Shown here piece after piece: positions 22,201 to 33,930 of a stretch of 64,000 bases of DNA; positions within the stretch are counted from its first letter, which is position 1, and every line of letters starts with the position of its first letter. The DNA is from Hesseltinella vesiculosa (lineage: Eukaryota > Mucoromycota > Mucoromycetes > Mucorales > Cunninghamellaceae): assembly GCA_002104935.1 (NCBI GenBank), contig MCGT01000012.1, forward strand, positions 310,001 to 374,000. Reading direction: 5' to 3'. The notes beneath the pieces were generated by a model. It saw only the letters and a list, made by a program, of their open reading frames with translations. It was not told the DNA's origin and did not search any database. A program made the position numbers and the translations under genes.

Positions 22201-24030
22201 TACGCCTCTCCTTTAGTGGATATCCAAGCTCGTGATGAAGTCCGGCGCGTCCTTGCCGATCTGGACGAAGAAATGAAGGTGGTTGTGATGAACATGGATG
22301 ACCTGAACAAGCAGCAGCAGGACCTCAAGCATAAAATTGCCGAGCTGAAGCATGCAAAGGTAGGAAAGCTCTCTGATCACGCTACTCTTGTATGGACGAC
22401 TCACTTATCATCTCATCTTGTGTAGGAGGATGCTATGTCCAAAAAGCGCGATATGGTCCGTGCCCTGCAACTTTGGGAAGGCCAAAAACGCAAATTACGT
22501 ATGATCAAATGCACAGGGGAAAAGTAACGCCCGATGACTCATTCACTTCTTTTATTCAGAGGCTCGCAAGAGAGATTTGGAAAGTATGATGCAAGCGCCA
22601 GAAACACCGAACCAGCAACTGGACGAGTTGAAACAAGGCATTATCGACGAAGTACGCAAGCGCGCACAACTTGTCCTCAACTACAAAACCATCGCTCAAA
22701 AGTATGTCCGCACCTTGGGCCAACGCCATGCTGTCAATATTGAATTGATTGGTGCAGAAGAACGTCAAACAAAGATGAACGGCTTCTACCGGGAGCGCAC
22801 TTCCGAATTGGAACAGTGCCGCAAAGACTACGAAAAAGGTAACCTTCAGAGAAACATTACTTGCTGTCGTCTTTGCGGATTGTTGAACAACCTTTCTATT
22901 TTTCCTTTTTTAACCATTCTAGCCAAGGTGGAGACCAGCCAACGCAGACAAAAGGCCCGGGAATTTTCAAATCAAGCCCAAACTGCTGGCGCTGAGCTTC
23001 AAGAAGAACTTGCCGACCAATTCAAAGAGGTAAGACATTTCGAGGCGTGTTACTCTCAGCAACTGATTCGTTTTTTTTTTTTTTTTATTCGTGTCAGATA
23101 TATCAGCAATGGCGTGCCAATGGTCTAGAGCAGACGCCCGAAGAAATCGAAGACCAGATCAACGAGCAACAAGCCTCTTATGATGCCACCCGATCCCTCA
23201 ACCCCCATGCTGCCGTCACTTATGAACGTATCAAGACAGAGGTAGGCGATGCAAATGCTATCCACAGATCCGCGCTTGACCATGCCGTTCTGGTTTTTAT
23301 TGTGTAGATCCGGGAGATGAACAAAAAAGCGGACGATTCTGAAACTGCCTTGGCTAAGATTGGCAGCGAAATCGAAGTCATCCACGTAAGTATGAAAAAA
23401 GACAAAGCATGACGAACCGCTGATCTCTTTTTTGAATAGAAACAATGGCATCCTCGACTGAAGAGGCTGGTGCATGCCATCAGTAGCAAGTTCTCTGAAG
23501 GTCTAGAACGCATCGGTTGTGCCGGTGAAGTGGGTATATATGAGGAAGACAACTATGAAAACTGGGGGATCGAGATCCGCGTCAAATTCAGGTACGACAA
23601 AAATGGCCATCCAAGGCATAAAGGTTGCTCAGCTGTATTTATTTTTTTCTCCCAATCTTGCAGAGATACCGAAAAACTCCAAGTCCTGACCGGCCAGCGC
23701 CAATCAGGCGGTGAGCGAGCTGTGTCGACAATTCTTTACTTGATGTCTTTGCAAAAGCTTGCACGGTCACCGTTCCGTGTGGTGGATGAAATCAACCAAG
23801 GCATGGACCCCCGAAATGAACGCATGATCCACGAACAAATCGTCAAGGCAGGTACTATCGCTGGCACGTCTCAGTACTTCTTGATTACTCCCAAGTTGTT
23901 GCCTGACCTCTACTACAATGAAAACATGACCGTTCTCTGTGTCCATAATGGTGAATGGCTCCCTGAGAAGCGGCTCCGCGCTGTCGAGGTTTATCTCCAG
24001 CACGCTGTCCAAAACTTGGCAGCTGCTTAA
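19227..24030 (+). CDS. SMC5: SMC5, structural maintenance of chromosomes protein 5
   Basis: Twenty exons join in frame for about 1,155 residues, close to the family's usual ~1,100. After an acidic, disordered N terminus come the Walker A motif (NMIIGPNGTGKSTIVCAIAL) and the SMC5-diagnostic CQFLPQDKVAEFA. Two long coiled-coil arms flank a hinge at about the middle (exons near 21,300-22,140). The C-terminal head has the ABC signature TGQRQSGGERAVST and the Walker B/D-loop VVDEINQGMDPRNER. SMC5 pairs with SMC6 in the SMC5/6 complex (with Nse subunits), which acts in DNA repair, replication-fork processing and silencing of extrachromosomal DNA. The start MFTNIGG is chosen because upstream in-frame Met codons lie in a hydrophobic, T-rich stretch typical of leader DNA. 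One intron (21,219-21,295) appears to use a GC donor. Divergent from the F-box gene. Confidence 0.97.
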
Positions 24031-24216
24031 AAACCATCCCTCTCGTTTCTGACCTGTCTGTTTGATTACCTTTTCATCTTTCCTTTTTGATTCCCCAAGC
24101 TTGTATATTTCAACTTTTTACGCTTTGCTTGTCTCTCATCCATTAAAACGTTTGCCTGAGCCTGTCTTTTGCCCGAATGTTCTGTGCTATTTAATTGCAA
24201 GTTGGATGGCGAAAAT

Positions 24217-25717
24217 TTATTCTTCGTCCTCAGGATCCAACATTTGTAGCATTTCTTTGACTTTGGTGTTTCCTAGAAGAAAATGGTAGAATCAGCTGGC
24301 TTGTTCCTATTGTTTATCGCTCAGGCTTACCTGGATCTAGCTGGAGAGCCTTTTTGAAAGCATCTATGGCCTCTTCATAGCATTCAACTACTTTTTCTTC
24401 ATCCTCTTCGTAATTGGACTGATTCAAGCGCAGCATGGCAAGCTGATGAGAAGAAATCAAACTGAGCAATGGGTAGTTATAGCTTATTGCCGTGTTCTTT
24501 TACCAGTTCGTGGTACAAGCTGCCCAGGTCTTCTTTCTTGGCTTCCAATTTGCTCCTGAATGATTGTAGGCTTGATTCAATGGCATCACCCGTCTGAGAA
24601 TGTGTATTCATGCGCATATCATAACAAACAGGGAGGAGACGGGGGATAAGATGAGAACCATTGACTTTCTACCCATGTTAACCTGGCTTACCTTTGCCTG
24701 GTCCTTCTCCGAAGCATCGACATATTTTTGTTGATGTAGCAGAGCAGCAGCCCGTATCAAATCATAATGTTCATGCTGGTCACCAAGGGTGTCTAGGGAT
24801 TTGATCAAGGCATCACCAATGGCTTTGGTGTGTTTCAGCTGAGGCTCATGCTCCAAGGACTCCAGGTATTCTAGTTGTTCCTTGAGGCATTGATAGAGTA
24901 GCGTCTCTTCATCCTCGGTCAACCGATCTACCTGGTTCACGATCTATCTCGCATAAATAAAAATATAAAAATAGAGGGTTGGCCATGGAGAAAAAAAAAA
25001 AAAAAAAGAGGGAGTCTTTACCGTGTCTGCGCGTTGGAGAGCACCAGTGTAGAGCTGGATTTCCTGGCGAGTGAGCTGATTCTTTTGCATGAGCTCGAGC
25101 AGAGCGTGTTGGTCTTCAATTTCGCTGTCATCGCTGTTTTCCAGATCTTGCCGAGCATCTTCAAAGGAGGCTTCTTTTTGACGTCGTACGGACTGGGCCA
25201 AGGCCCAAGCGCAGCGCGTGTGCCACAGCTGGGTGTGGAGCGAGGGAGACTTGTCAGCAATATACAGCTCCAAGGCTTCACGTAGACTTTCCTGGACCGA
25301 CAGTTGTTGCCCTAATTCGACGAGACAGCGTGCATAGCCGAGGCCAGACTTGCCTTGTTCGAGCTCTTCAAAGGCCTCCAACGCCATGTCAAAGAGGCGA
25401 CCTGCCAGCACATTGTTGTTTTGTTCTTCTTTGGCCATAGCTAGCAGCTCCATGGCACTGGGGGTGATCTTGATCTCATTGCCTTGGCTGTCCTTGCCCA
25501 TGAATACAATGTCCATGTCGCCTTCGTCGCACCCAGGACAGTCGACATTATCGCAATCGCCTGCATGGTTGGGCCGTTTGCTCACGGCACTCGTAGGGCT
25601 GTTGCTGGTGCTTGGTACTGGCGTATAGCCAGTCTGCAGCTTGATTTTTTTTACAGGTGCTGTGTCTGATTCATCGGCTCGCTTGCTTCGTTTGTTGTTG
25701 GCCATGGCAATGTTCAA
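24217..25717 (-). CDS. TPR-like nuclear protein, possibly Nro1/Ett1-type
   Basis: The first long exon (25,717 to about 25,022) encodes a Lys/Arg-rich start (MANNKRSKR) with a basic PVKKIKL stretch that could be a nuclear localisation signal. A Cys/Asp-rich stretch (CDNVDCPGCDEGD) and then helical TPR-like segments follow (AGRLFDMALEAFEELEQGK, LREALELY). Later exons (about 24,940-24,695, 24,597-24,475, 24,440-24,335, 24,272-24,217) continue with acidic helices and end in EEAIDAFKKALQLDPG and MLQMLDPEDEE. TPR-like repeats with a basic nuclear N terminus resemble the fungal Nro1/Ett1 group (translation termination, prolyl hydroxylase control), but I cannot confirm that assignment. Two Met codons lie near the start (25,717 and 25,705). 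It is divergent from Las1 with about 105 bp between starts and convergent with SMC5. Confidence 0.65.
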
Positions 25718-25821
25718 ATTGAAAAGAAGAAAAAAGACTTTTTCGGGAACAAAAAAAAAAAAAAAACGTTTTCCCTCATTTTTTTTCTACTTTTTTAACC
25801 TCTACTGCAGTCTGCTTTATC

Positions 25822-27984
25822 ATGAGAAACCAGCCTCGTGTCGTTCCTTGGTTGAACTATGAAGAGTTCTTTCAAGTATTCCAATGGCTGTACGCAAGCA
25901 TTGAGGATCACCCTGATCTTGTCCAGCGTGGTATCGATCGAGTAAGCAAAGAGATCTAACTGGTTGACTTGTCTCTTGGGATCTGATCTCTTCCCGTGAG
26001 TTTAGGTGCTGGCTTGGATAAACCGAGGCCGAGTCCCCATTGCCGTCAAGGCTACCATGGATCTTGTCGAACTTCAACTTCGGGAACGGAAGCAAACTCA
26101 TGGCACCTGTCCGTTGACACAAAACGAATTGCAATTGCTCTATGGCAGCGCTTTGACAAGGTAGGTGATCATTGCTCCTCTGATCTAATTTGACAACGCT
26201 GATCCATTTTGTTGATTTAGATTTGTGAACATCCTCGAGGATTCATTACAAAAAGGATACTACGCCCGTTCCATGTACGCGATTGCTGATGATATCGGTC
26301 TGCCGCGGCACTTCGTTCAAATCCGCCATTCTGCCACTCATGAAGAAGGCCTGCCAAGCTTGCCTGTCCTTCGAAGAGCTGGAACCGAGGTATGAACTTT
26401 TACATAGCAACGGTCACTCTAGCTTCAGCTCATCCTTCTCTTTTTTTTTTTTTTTTTTTTCATGGTCAGGCCCTGCAATGGCTGCACGATGTTTATTGGA
26501 TGGCACAAATCAGACCAGATGGCGTGGACTCGGTCTCAGCAAGCACCGTTGAGGATCTTGGAATTCTCGTACGCCAATACAAGCTTGCACAAAAGGAATG
26601 CATAAGATGCAAGTATACCCCGGTTTTATGTGATTGTGACACTAACCATTTATTTTAATCATCTCGCTGTAGCTTCGTCAGAGGAACAGCAAGAGGTAGC
26701 GGCTAAGCGAACAAAAACCCGCGATGGCCTGATCGTAAAAATTATCGAGATGCTGGAGGATGATACATTGAAGCACAGCATCGTGCCCGTTTTATTACGC
26801 TGCGGGTACCTGATCCCCACCTCCAAAAAGTAAGGCCAGAGTCCGACGCCAACTATTTTTACAGAGATCCATGGCTCATCCTCCACTTTTATTTTACTTC
26901 GTTTTGCTCATAGAAAGCGCGTGTCTTTGGAGCACCCAGATTTCGATACTATTTTGGTCTCGCTTTGGGCGCCTCTTTTACGTAGCCTCGACAATTCGTT
27001 CAACGGCTTTTTCCTAGACTTGGTCACCGGCATATTCGACCGCCTGCATCCAGGCGACTATTATGCCAGCCATTTTCCCTTATCAGAGCCTCCTACCATC
27101 GTAAGATTTACTTATCACCTTTGCAGGAAGCATGAAACGTGACCACGCACCATCTTACCGCTCTTTTGATCCGTAGCTCCGAGTGGCCCCCGATCCTGAA
27201 GAAGAAAAGCAAAAGCACCCCAGTTACTTGATGACCTTGAGTAAGGCCCCTCTCCCCCCCCCAACCTATGTTTGTGCTAGTTGCGCTGACGCTTAAAGTT
27301 GTCATTTCTAGCCGCCTGGCTCCAGTACTTTTTGGTCAAGTGTGAAACAAGCAAAAACATCTTTTCATCAGATGTGTTTGTGATAGTAGTTGAAGGAGCC
27401 TTGCAGCACCCATGTGCCTAGTAGGTTTCCAATACCCTTCCTGAGAATCCTTCACCGACCTGACCCGCCGATGTTTTTATCTAGTTCACGTCTTATCCTT
27501 CGAACGGCCATTGAAAAATATCCAAGCATGGCCAAGCCCCTGCGTCCGTTTATGGTGTTCATGGAGACCATGTCAAAGCTGTCAAAACACGAGGACCAAA
27601 TTCCCAATGATTTGGCTGTCAAAGTGGATGAGGTCCTGGAAAGAGACAATGACGAAGCCATGGAGAAGCGATTTATGGCTTGGAGGCAAGAGGTAAAGAG
27701 TACAAAAAAAAAAGGTCAAATATGAAAGTATAGGACAGCCTCTCATTTTTTTATATGTGACCGATCCATAGCTTGGACTTGATAGCATTGTCGATTCTTC
27801 GCAGCCTGGCTCTGCCCAGCCTGAGTCAGTGGAAACAACCGATGGGGACATTTGGCAGCTCTGCAATGAAAGCGATTGGTCTGTGTGCCCCATCGGCTCA
27901 CTGCCTGGTGGCATCCTTCCCGACTTGGAGCTCTCCGTCAACGACTCCTCGTCGGCCATGGACATGGAAATCGACGTCGCTTGA
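25822..27984 (+). CDS. LAS1: Las1, ITS2 pre-rRNA endonuclease
   Basis: A multi-exon gene starting MRNQPRVVPWLNYEEFF. The N-terminal HEPN nuclease domain is clear: NRGRVPIAVKATMDL, then FVNILEDSLQKG, and the catalytic R-H-x3-H block in RHSATHEEGLPSLPVLRRAG followed by ALQWLHDVYW. Las1 pairs with the Grc3 polynucleotide kinase and cuts ITS2 (C2 site) in 27S pre-rRNA during 60S ribosome maturation in the nucleolus. The C-terminal exons are less conserved and acidic, as in other Las1 proteins, ending with MDMEIDVA. Early exons are 25,822-25,941, 26,006-26,160, 26,221-26,389 and 26,470 to about 26,631; the exon 4 donor is uncertain, the frame-compatible choice being a GTGATTG. Divergent from the TPR-like gene. 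Confidence 0.93.
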
Positions 27985-28762
27985 TGTGCTCTGCCTTTTT
28001 CTCTCTCGCCTGTAGTTTTTCTTACCCCGACTCTTTCCGCATTTATTCATTTCATACTCTGGCGTCGTCAATAAACGAGTCTCATCGTAGATGTAATTAC
28101 CACCTCTTCTTTATTCTCTTTTCCGGCGTTTCTGCCTGGTATGGTCAGCTTATCGTCCTCGACTCTCGCAGTACCATCAAATCCCTATGCTGCTAGCATT
28201 TGATTTCTCCTACTGCGCAGCTGGCCAAATAGGTGTAGCCCTGGCATAAATCTTCCTCAAAGCAAGGAGCCTCTGCCGCTCTTTCGATTTTAAAAATAGT
28301 TGCAGGGAAGAAAATGGGCCAAAAAAAAAATGAGATGACGTTTTTTTCTTTTCTTTTCTTTCTTTTTTTTTTTTTCACAAGCAATCGAGTGAGACGGGAA
28401 GGAGAGGTAGCCATGACAAGCAGTTCAGGTGTAATGTGGTTTTTCTTTGGCTGTTGCCGACGAGGAATGATACCGACACTCAATATCTCTGCTATTTCTT
28501 GACACTAGGAAATGGGCTCAATGAAGACTTAGGGCGAAGCTATTGGAGTTGTGCTCGAGTGTGGGGAAGGACAAAAACGGTGCTGACAGATAGCCTACCC
28601 AATTAGGCAATGGATGACTTTGAATGACGCGTTCTTGCGTTGACACAACAAAAAGGTGGGATGATGTCTGTTTCACAGCGGAGCTGGAACCTGGTAATGT
28701 CTTTTTGCATCATTTTTTGCCGCCAAGGCGTCTTTGGCTCTCTCTCTTTTTCTTGAGCATCG
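27985..28762 (-). other. intergenic; possible small Cys-rich minus-strand gene at about 28,197-28,700
   Basis: Minus-strand frames contain two plausible coding tracts. One is near 28,400-28,500 (SVGIIPRRQQPKKNHITPEL). The other is a Cys-rich end with CFEEDLCQGYTYLASCAVGE, stopping at about 28,197. A pyrimidine-rich, intron-like stretch separates them. A third tract (FQLRCETDIIPPFCC) lies at about 28,605-28,700. I cannot join them into a complete gene with good splice sites. It may be a small unknown gene or chance. Confidence 0.25.
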
Positions 28763-30554
28763 ATGTATAAAAGCTGTCTTTCTTGTCGCTTTTTATCTTC
28801 TTTTAATACACCTGTGACACGCCGCTTGTACTCAACCATGTTTAATAATATCACCACCCAAAAAGTCTACAGCAGCCTCTTACAATCGCCCCCATTATCT
28901 GGCACCACGCAAGCGATCCAATTGATTGATCTTCGCAATCATGACGAAATCGAAACCCATGGTCGCATTCAGGGTGCAGTCAATATCCCATATCATGTTG
29001 CTGAAGAACAGCCCTCCTTGTTCAAGACAGTCTTGGAAGATGTCGATCGTACCAGAAAGGTAGGCAACCATCTTTTTAGCTTTTTCTTTTCTCACGCTTT
29101 GACACTTTTACTTTTGGTGTTAGTTGTTTTTCTATTGTGCTTCCGGACGTCGAAGTGCAAAGGCTGCCCAGCTGGCTGTAGACTTTGGTTTTGACCAAGT
29201 CTACAACATGGAGGGCGGATTTACTCGTTGGCGTGAAGAAAAGCTCCCTTTCGAAGCCTTCCAGAAAAACCACTCTCCCTGGGTCCACACCATACTTGAA
29301 TCTGGTACCGAAACTGCCCAGTATATTGTCACCGACCTCGGTAAGAGTCTTTTTTGTGATGATGAAAGAACAGCCAAACGAATTTTTTTTTTCAATAGAT
29401 AGCCGCGAAGCATACATCATAGACTCTGTGCTGGATTATGATCCTTTGGGCGGCGTGGTGTATCCTAAAGCAGCCAATGCTATTTTAGACTTTGTGCGCC
29501 AACACGATCTCAAAGTGACCAGGATCATTGACACCCATGTTCATGCTGTGAGCCAGAGCTGAAAAGATCTACGCCCGCACAAGTTGACTGATGCTCCCTT
29601 TATATTTTTTTACAGGATCACCTGACAGCAGCCCTCTACTTGAAGCAACAGCTTAACAATGAGGTAACCTTCGTACTCAGCAGTTGGCACAGTATAAACA
29701 ATAACACCCATCTTTTTTCTTTAGCCCAATGTATACATTGGCAAGGACGTGACCAAGGTTCAGGAGGTGTTTGCAAAACGCTACAACCTTAAGCCTGAGG
29801 AGCTGAGCTTAAAGGGCGACCAATTCGACGTGCTTGTTTCTGACCAAGATACATGGGTCCTGGGCAGTGATATCCTATGCACAGTGCTGGCTACACCCGG
29901 TCACACGCCTGGATGTCTGTCCTATCGTATTGGCGACGCATCTTTTGTGGGTGATACCCTGTTCATGGTAAGGGCCACACTTGACAGACATCAGCAGGGG
30001 CACTCATCCGCTTTTTTTTTCAATAGCCAGATATTGGTACCGCTCGATGTGACTTCCCTGGTGGCAGTGCAACGGATCTGTACAAGAGCATTCACAAGAT
30101 GTACGATCAATGGCCAAATGATACCCGGGTCTACGTTGGCCATGACTACCCCACCCAAGGAAGAACGGTAATTGCTCCTGGGACAATGAAAAAAAAATCA
30201 GGGAGGTGCAACTGAAGCGAGCTTACTGATGTTTTCTTTTCACTCTCGCAGTATGAATTTATGGTGTCATTGGAAATGCATAAAAAGACCAATAAAATGA
30301 TCGATGCCTCTAAAACCTTGGAAGATTTCACTGCTCTACGTCAAGCTCGCGACAAGAATCTGCGCGCTCCACGCTTTATCCATCCTTCTCTCCAGGTAAA
30401 TTCAGGGGTTGATGCATAGCCAAGAGCCCATTCTCATTTTCTATTTTTATAGACTAACTTGCGCGGTGGTGTTTTGCCTCCAAAAGAGCAATCTGTAGTT
30501 GGTCAAGGCGAAGCATCGTCCTACTTTAAGATCCCCGTGCGTTGGATCGAATAG
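28763..30554 (+). CDS. mitochondrial rhodanese / persulfide dioxygenase-type metallo-beta-lactamase fusion
   Basis: Eight exons encode about 440 residues. The first ATG (28,763) gives a mitochondrial-type presequence (MYKSCLSCRFLSS, then TPVTRRLYS) rich in Ser/Arg and without acids. The second Met, 26 codons on, begins a rhodanese domain. It has LIDLRNHDEIETHGRIQGAV and the active-site Cys in FYCASGRRSAKAA. A metallo-beta-lactamase domain of the ETHE1 type follows. Its metal motif THVHA + DHLTAA is split by an intron at 29,550, and LATPGHTPGC, FVGDTLF, DIGTARCDFPGGSA and VYVGHDYPTQGR follow. ETHE1-type enzymes oxidise glutathione persulfide to sulfite in mitochondrial sulfide detoxification; rhodaneses move the sulfane sulfur to thiosulfate. 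The fusion suggests both steps in one protein. All key residues are present. Confidence 0.9.
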
Positions 30555-31729
30555 ATTTTTCTTGTTGCAGCAGCCCTAAAATAAATAATATTCGTTATGT
30601 TCTGCACTCGGTTGATTTTGTTTTTTACCTTGACCCTTTGATTGTCCTGAACAAGGCGCGTAAAGTGGCTCTTTTTGTTCGCTCCATTTGGAATTGCACG
30701 ACTGGTATTTATAAGCACAGTACCAGAGACGCTATGAAAAAAAAACCCTCATCCCAGATTGCTTTTGGTAGATACTTTCTTTTTTAAACATGGGTAAAAT
30801 CACGTCCCCTTCATCAGCAAGTGATTCACTCTATCTCTATCGTTAGTAGTTATTCTTTTTTGCCTTGGTGCCTATTTGTTCGGGCGATTTGTCGACGGTG
30901 CACGATCAATCTTACCTACAAACGTCGATACCATGTGCCCCTTGAAAGTTTGCTCACAAACCAATTGTTTCCACCACCTTCTTCGATTCCACCTTGGTAC
31001 ACCCCGAACAGACATACAAAAGGTGACAGCTTTGCGAGAAGCGAATGAAATCACTCAAACATCACCCAGTTACATCTATGCTCTCCGAGAATCCCATGCT
31101 CTGGAGCCACACAGGTCACACCCACAAAGTCTACGCGCCTTGCGTGAATCAGTCCATGATGAGTTGATCTACACTTAGTCCCCTCAGCTCGTTTCCTATC
31201 TTGGGCGACCTCTACTTTTTTTTTTTTTTTTTTACTCGTTGTATCCGAATAAACTCCTACCTCTACATAGGCATTGTCAAGCTTAGTGCAGGACATTGGG
31301 CAGCACTGACAGGATTTTTTTTTCTTTTTGCAAACCTGATAAAAGCATAGGCTTGTTCAGACTTTCGAGGCGATGATTTATTGCGACGTTTTGCATAAGT
31401 GCAGCTGAAATTATCAAGCCAATCAGTGACGATCGCCCGGCCAACGTTTTGCTAATCCCACAGCTAAAAAAAAAAGTCATTATCGATATCGACTGGATCG
31501 ATAAACATCGCCAGGGTGTTTTTTTTACAGGATAACTGGCTATTGATCAGCATTTTTAGTATTGTTATCATGGTACGTGAATACTATGGTGTTAATCTTG
31601 TCATGAGTCAGCACCGGATTGTTGTTTATGGGGGATAGCTGCATACACTGGAGAAAGAAAAAAAGCAGTGGAAGTATCGGAAGCGCGCGCTGGTCAAGTT
31701 GAGTTTGACGAGCTAATTTCAATTTTCGT
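30555..31729. other. intergenic; one unrecognised small ORF
   Basis: No confident gene. A plus-strand frame at about 30,936-31,178 shows three spaced copies of an ALRE motif (VTALREANE, IYALRESHA, LRALRESVH) and ends in TAG. It might be a terminal exon, but no family is recognised and no upstream exon is clear. Poly-T runs and AT-rich DNA make up the rest. Confidence 0.3.
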
Positions 31730-31965
31730 TTTGAAAAAAAAACAAAGGCAAACGCTGCGTAGCCCTTTTGATTAATTGGATTAATGTGAAATTTTGAATG
31801 AGTACGCAAATATATAAATAATGATGATTTGGAAAAAATCAGATCGATCGGTAAAGGTCGCTCAGCCAAGTTGCGACCAGTTTCGTTTCACACCTCTTGG
31901 TTCCCCTGCTAAAAATATGAAAAATCGGCCATTTTCGCCAGGGGATCCCCAGGCGCCTCTTCCCT
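31730..31965 (+). repeat. dispersed decayed repeat family, copy B
   Basis: The plus strand matches copy D (57.1-57.4 kb) through blocks GCAAACGCTGC, a TGATT/GAT block, AAAAAATCAGATCGATCGGT, AAAGGTCGCTCAGCC, GACCAGTTTCGTTT and GAAAAATCGGCCATTTTCGC. The translated motif KSDRSVKVAQP and DQFRF corresponds to that of the other copies. The frame is interrupted by stops, so this is a remnant. Confidence 0.6.
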
Positions 31966-33140
31966 AATGGCGGCACTTGTCTTGATTGGTTCGTACTTTC
32001 AAACAAAATCGCATTTTATTTTTTTGGCGTCGTTTTTCTTTCTTTGATCTCGTTTCAATTTTGCTCTCATCATTAGCTGGCATTGCAAGTTATTCACCTG
32101 AGTACATTGACAATGGTCCTTGGGACATTTATTGGTGCATCAAGCATGGGTAGAAAGCGTGCAAGTGCAGCCATGACGTGATGCTTTTCACACTGCTCCC
32201 CTTTTTTTGATGCAAAGTTCCAACTTACGACGCTTGGCCTACATTCCTGGTTGACATGGCAAGATGTTAACTTCTGGAGCTTACAATGCCAGCCATGCTT
32301 TGTTCCAGCTGCATGTAGAAACCTGTTTCATCCACAGCTGCCTAAAGAAGACGTTGGTTGCCTGGAAGGACCAGGAGAAGAGCGCGGCGTTGAAAGAGGC
32401 ACGACGGTTTTAAGAATAAGCAAATGAGAATTTATCACCCAGCTACTTTTTCTTTATTTTGAAATATTGGTGCTTTGTTCGTCACTACCTAACACCTGGT
32501 CTTGTAAGCTTATCCACCCTGCTGTTGCCTCCTTCCTCGAACACACGCCGTCGTGACTACTTATCACTTGTCTCCCTGGCCCACCGATCTGTCCTTCCCT
32601 GTCATGGCTTGGTCCATGCTTGCCTCCTCCTCTCACCTTCGTACTCCATTCCACCTCATGCCCCTGGTACCAGGTGGCCTTCCTGCGAATGGGAGACTTT
32701 CCGGCATACGCCACTCCTACACAATGCCCGCACTGCTCTCTTCCGTTTCCTGCCTGGCAAGCTTACTTAATTCGCTCTTTCATCTGAACGTGCCTACGAT
32801 TGTCTCCTCTCCATAGTGCGTCATCTACCGGTACTGTGTCAAGATAAGTGAACACATACTTTCTACCTGTCCTTCAAGCAGAGTGTATAGCGATTAGCCT
32901 GGCTACAATTCATCGACTCTCCCCTCGACTCCTCTCAAGCTGTTCTCCCCTCCTTCTCCCCCTGGTCATGGCCCACGCTATGCCCTGATACATCGTCCTG
33001 CTCGGCACCCCTCGTCCTGGGTTCCATCTGGGCTGCTCACTGGCAGTTCGTTTACGACGAGGTGCCTTTTCTCGTTGCCTCTGTCCTTGCCAACATCCAC
33101 TCCTCGACTCGGTTTCTGAAAGACGAGCCCCTTTTCCTCC
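31966..33140. other. spacer without recognisable genes
   Basis: No supportable gene. 32,460-33,130 is CT-rich on the plus strand and gives overlapping open frames on both strands without known motifs. It could be a decayed element. Confidence 0.35.
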
Positions 33141-33149
33141 CAAGCTTTT

Positions 33150-33930
33150 AGAAAAGTTCGCTATTTTTTTTGCCTTGGTCACTTACCTCTAACAAATAAA
33201 TTTTGAAATAAATATAAAAATCTGTAGAACGGGAAGCAATGGCCAGTAACCGCGAGAGCCCACGAATGGCATCATAGGCGGCATGGCCTCTGCCAATGAA
33301 ATTTTCCACCACCTTTGACGACTGTAAAAACAAAACTTTTGCCGGGCATCTCTCATTTGTTTTTACCTGGAGAATCGGAGGTGTCAATACGAAACTGATC
33401 AAAAGCTGACAAGGTGACCTTCACCAATGGACCCGATTTTTCAGCACCGTCACGCACTTGTGCATCTGTGTAAAATGTCAGATCGATCCAATCATTCAAA
33501 AGTGCTGTACACCAGTAGCCCCCCCTTTTTTTTTATTTTTTTTTTTTGAAGAGTCGCCAAACTGAGTCTCCCCACAGTGTTTTTCCTCTAAGTTTTTACA
33601 CAGCGAGTGAGTATCGGGAAATGGGCGGAACTTTAGCAGTCTCTGACGTCGCCACATCGAAGAAGTGGCCGCAAGCATGTGTAATTTGGATGACGCCAAC
33701 CAGTCAGGGTCTCCGCTAGGTTTTATTTTCCTTGAAAGCCTAGCAAGATAGCCTCCTTTTGTCGATTCACTCGCCCATCTCCGTCATAAAGGCAGAGGGG
33801 CGTTTCTTGCAGCCGAATACTGGGCTGCCATGAAAAATGGAATGGATGCATTAGACAAGGTCTTTGATGACAGCCTGTCGGTAACAAAACAAAAAAAAAT
33901 CACCCTTTAAACTTTTTTTTCTTTGCTCAA
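33150..33930 (-). pseudogene. decayed minus-strand gene containing repeat-family copy C
   Basis: Three protein-like minus-strand tracts lie in order. The first, about 33,720-33,545, includes SGDPDWLASSKLHMLAATSS and FRPFPDTHSLCKNLEEKHCG. The second, about 33,500-33,367, includes NDWIDLTFYTDAQVRDGAEK and VTLSAFDQFRIDTSDSP. The third, about 33,325-33,187, includes SKVVENFIGRGHAAYDAIRG. The second tract is the best-preserved copy of the repeat family also found at 7.1, 31.8 and 57.2 kb. Splice-like GTAAAA...ACAG sites occur between tracts 2 and 3 but do not keep the frame, so the copy looks dead. The family is unknown to me; repeated occurrence suggests a mobile element protein. Confidence 0.5.
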
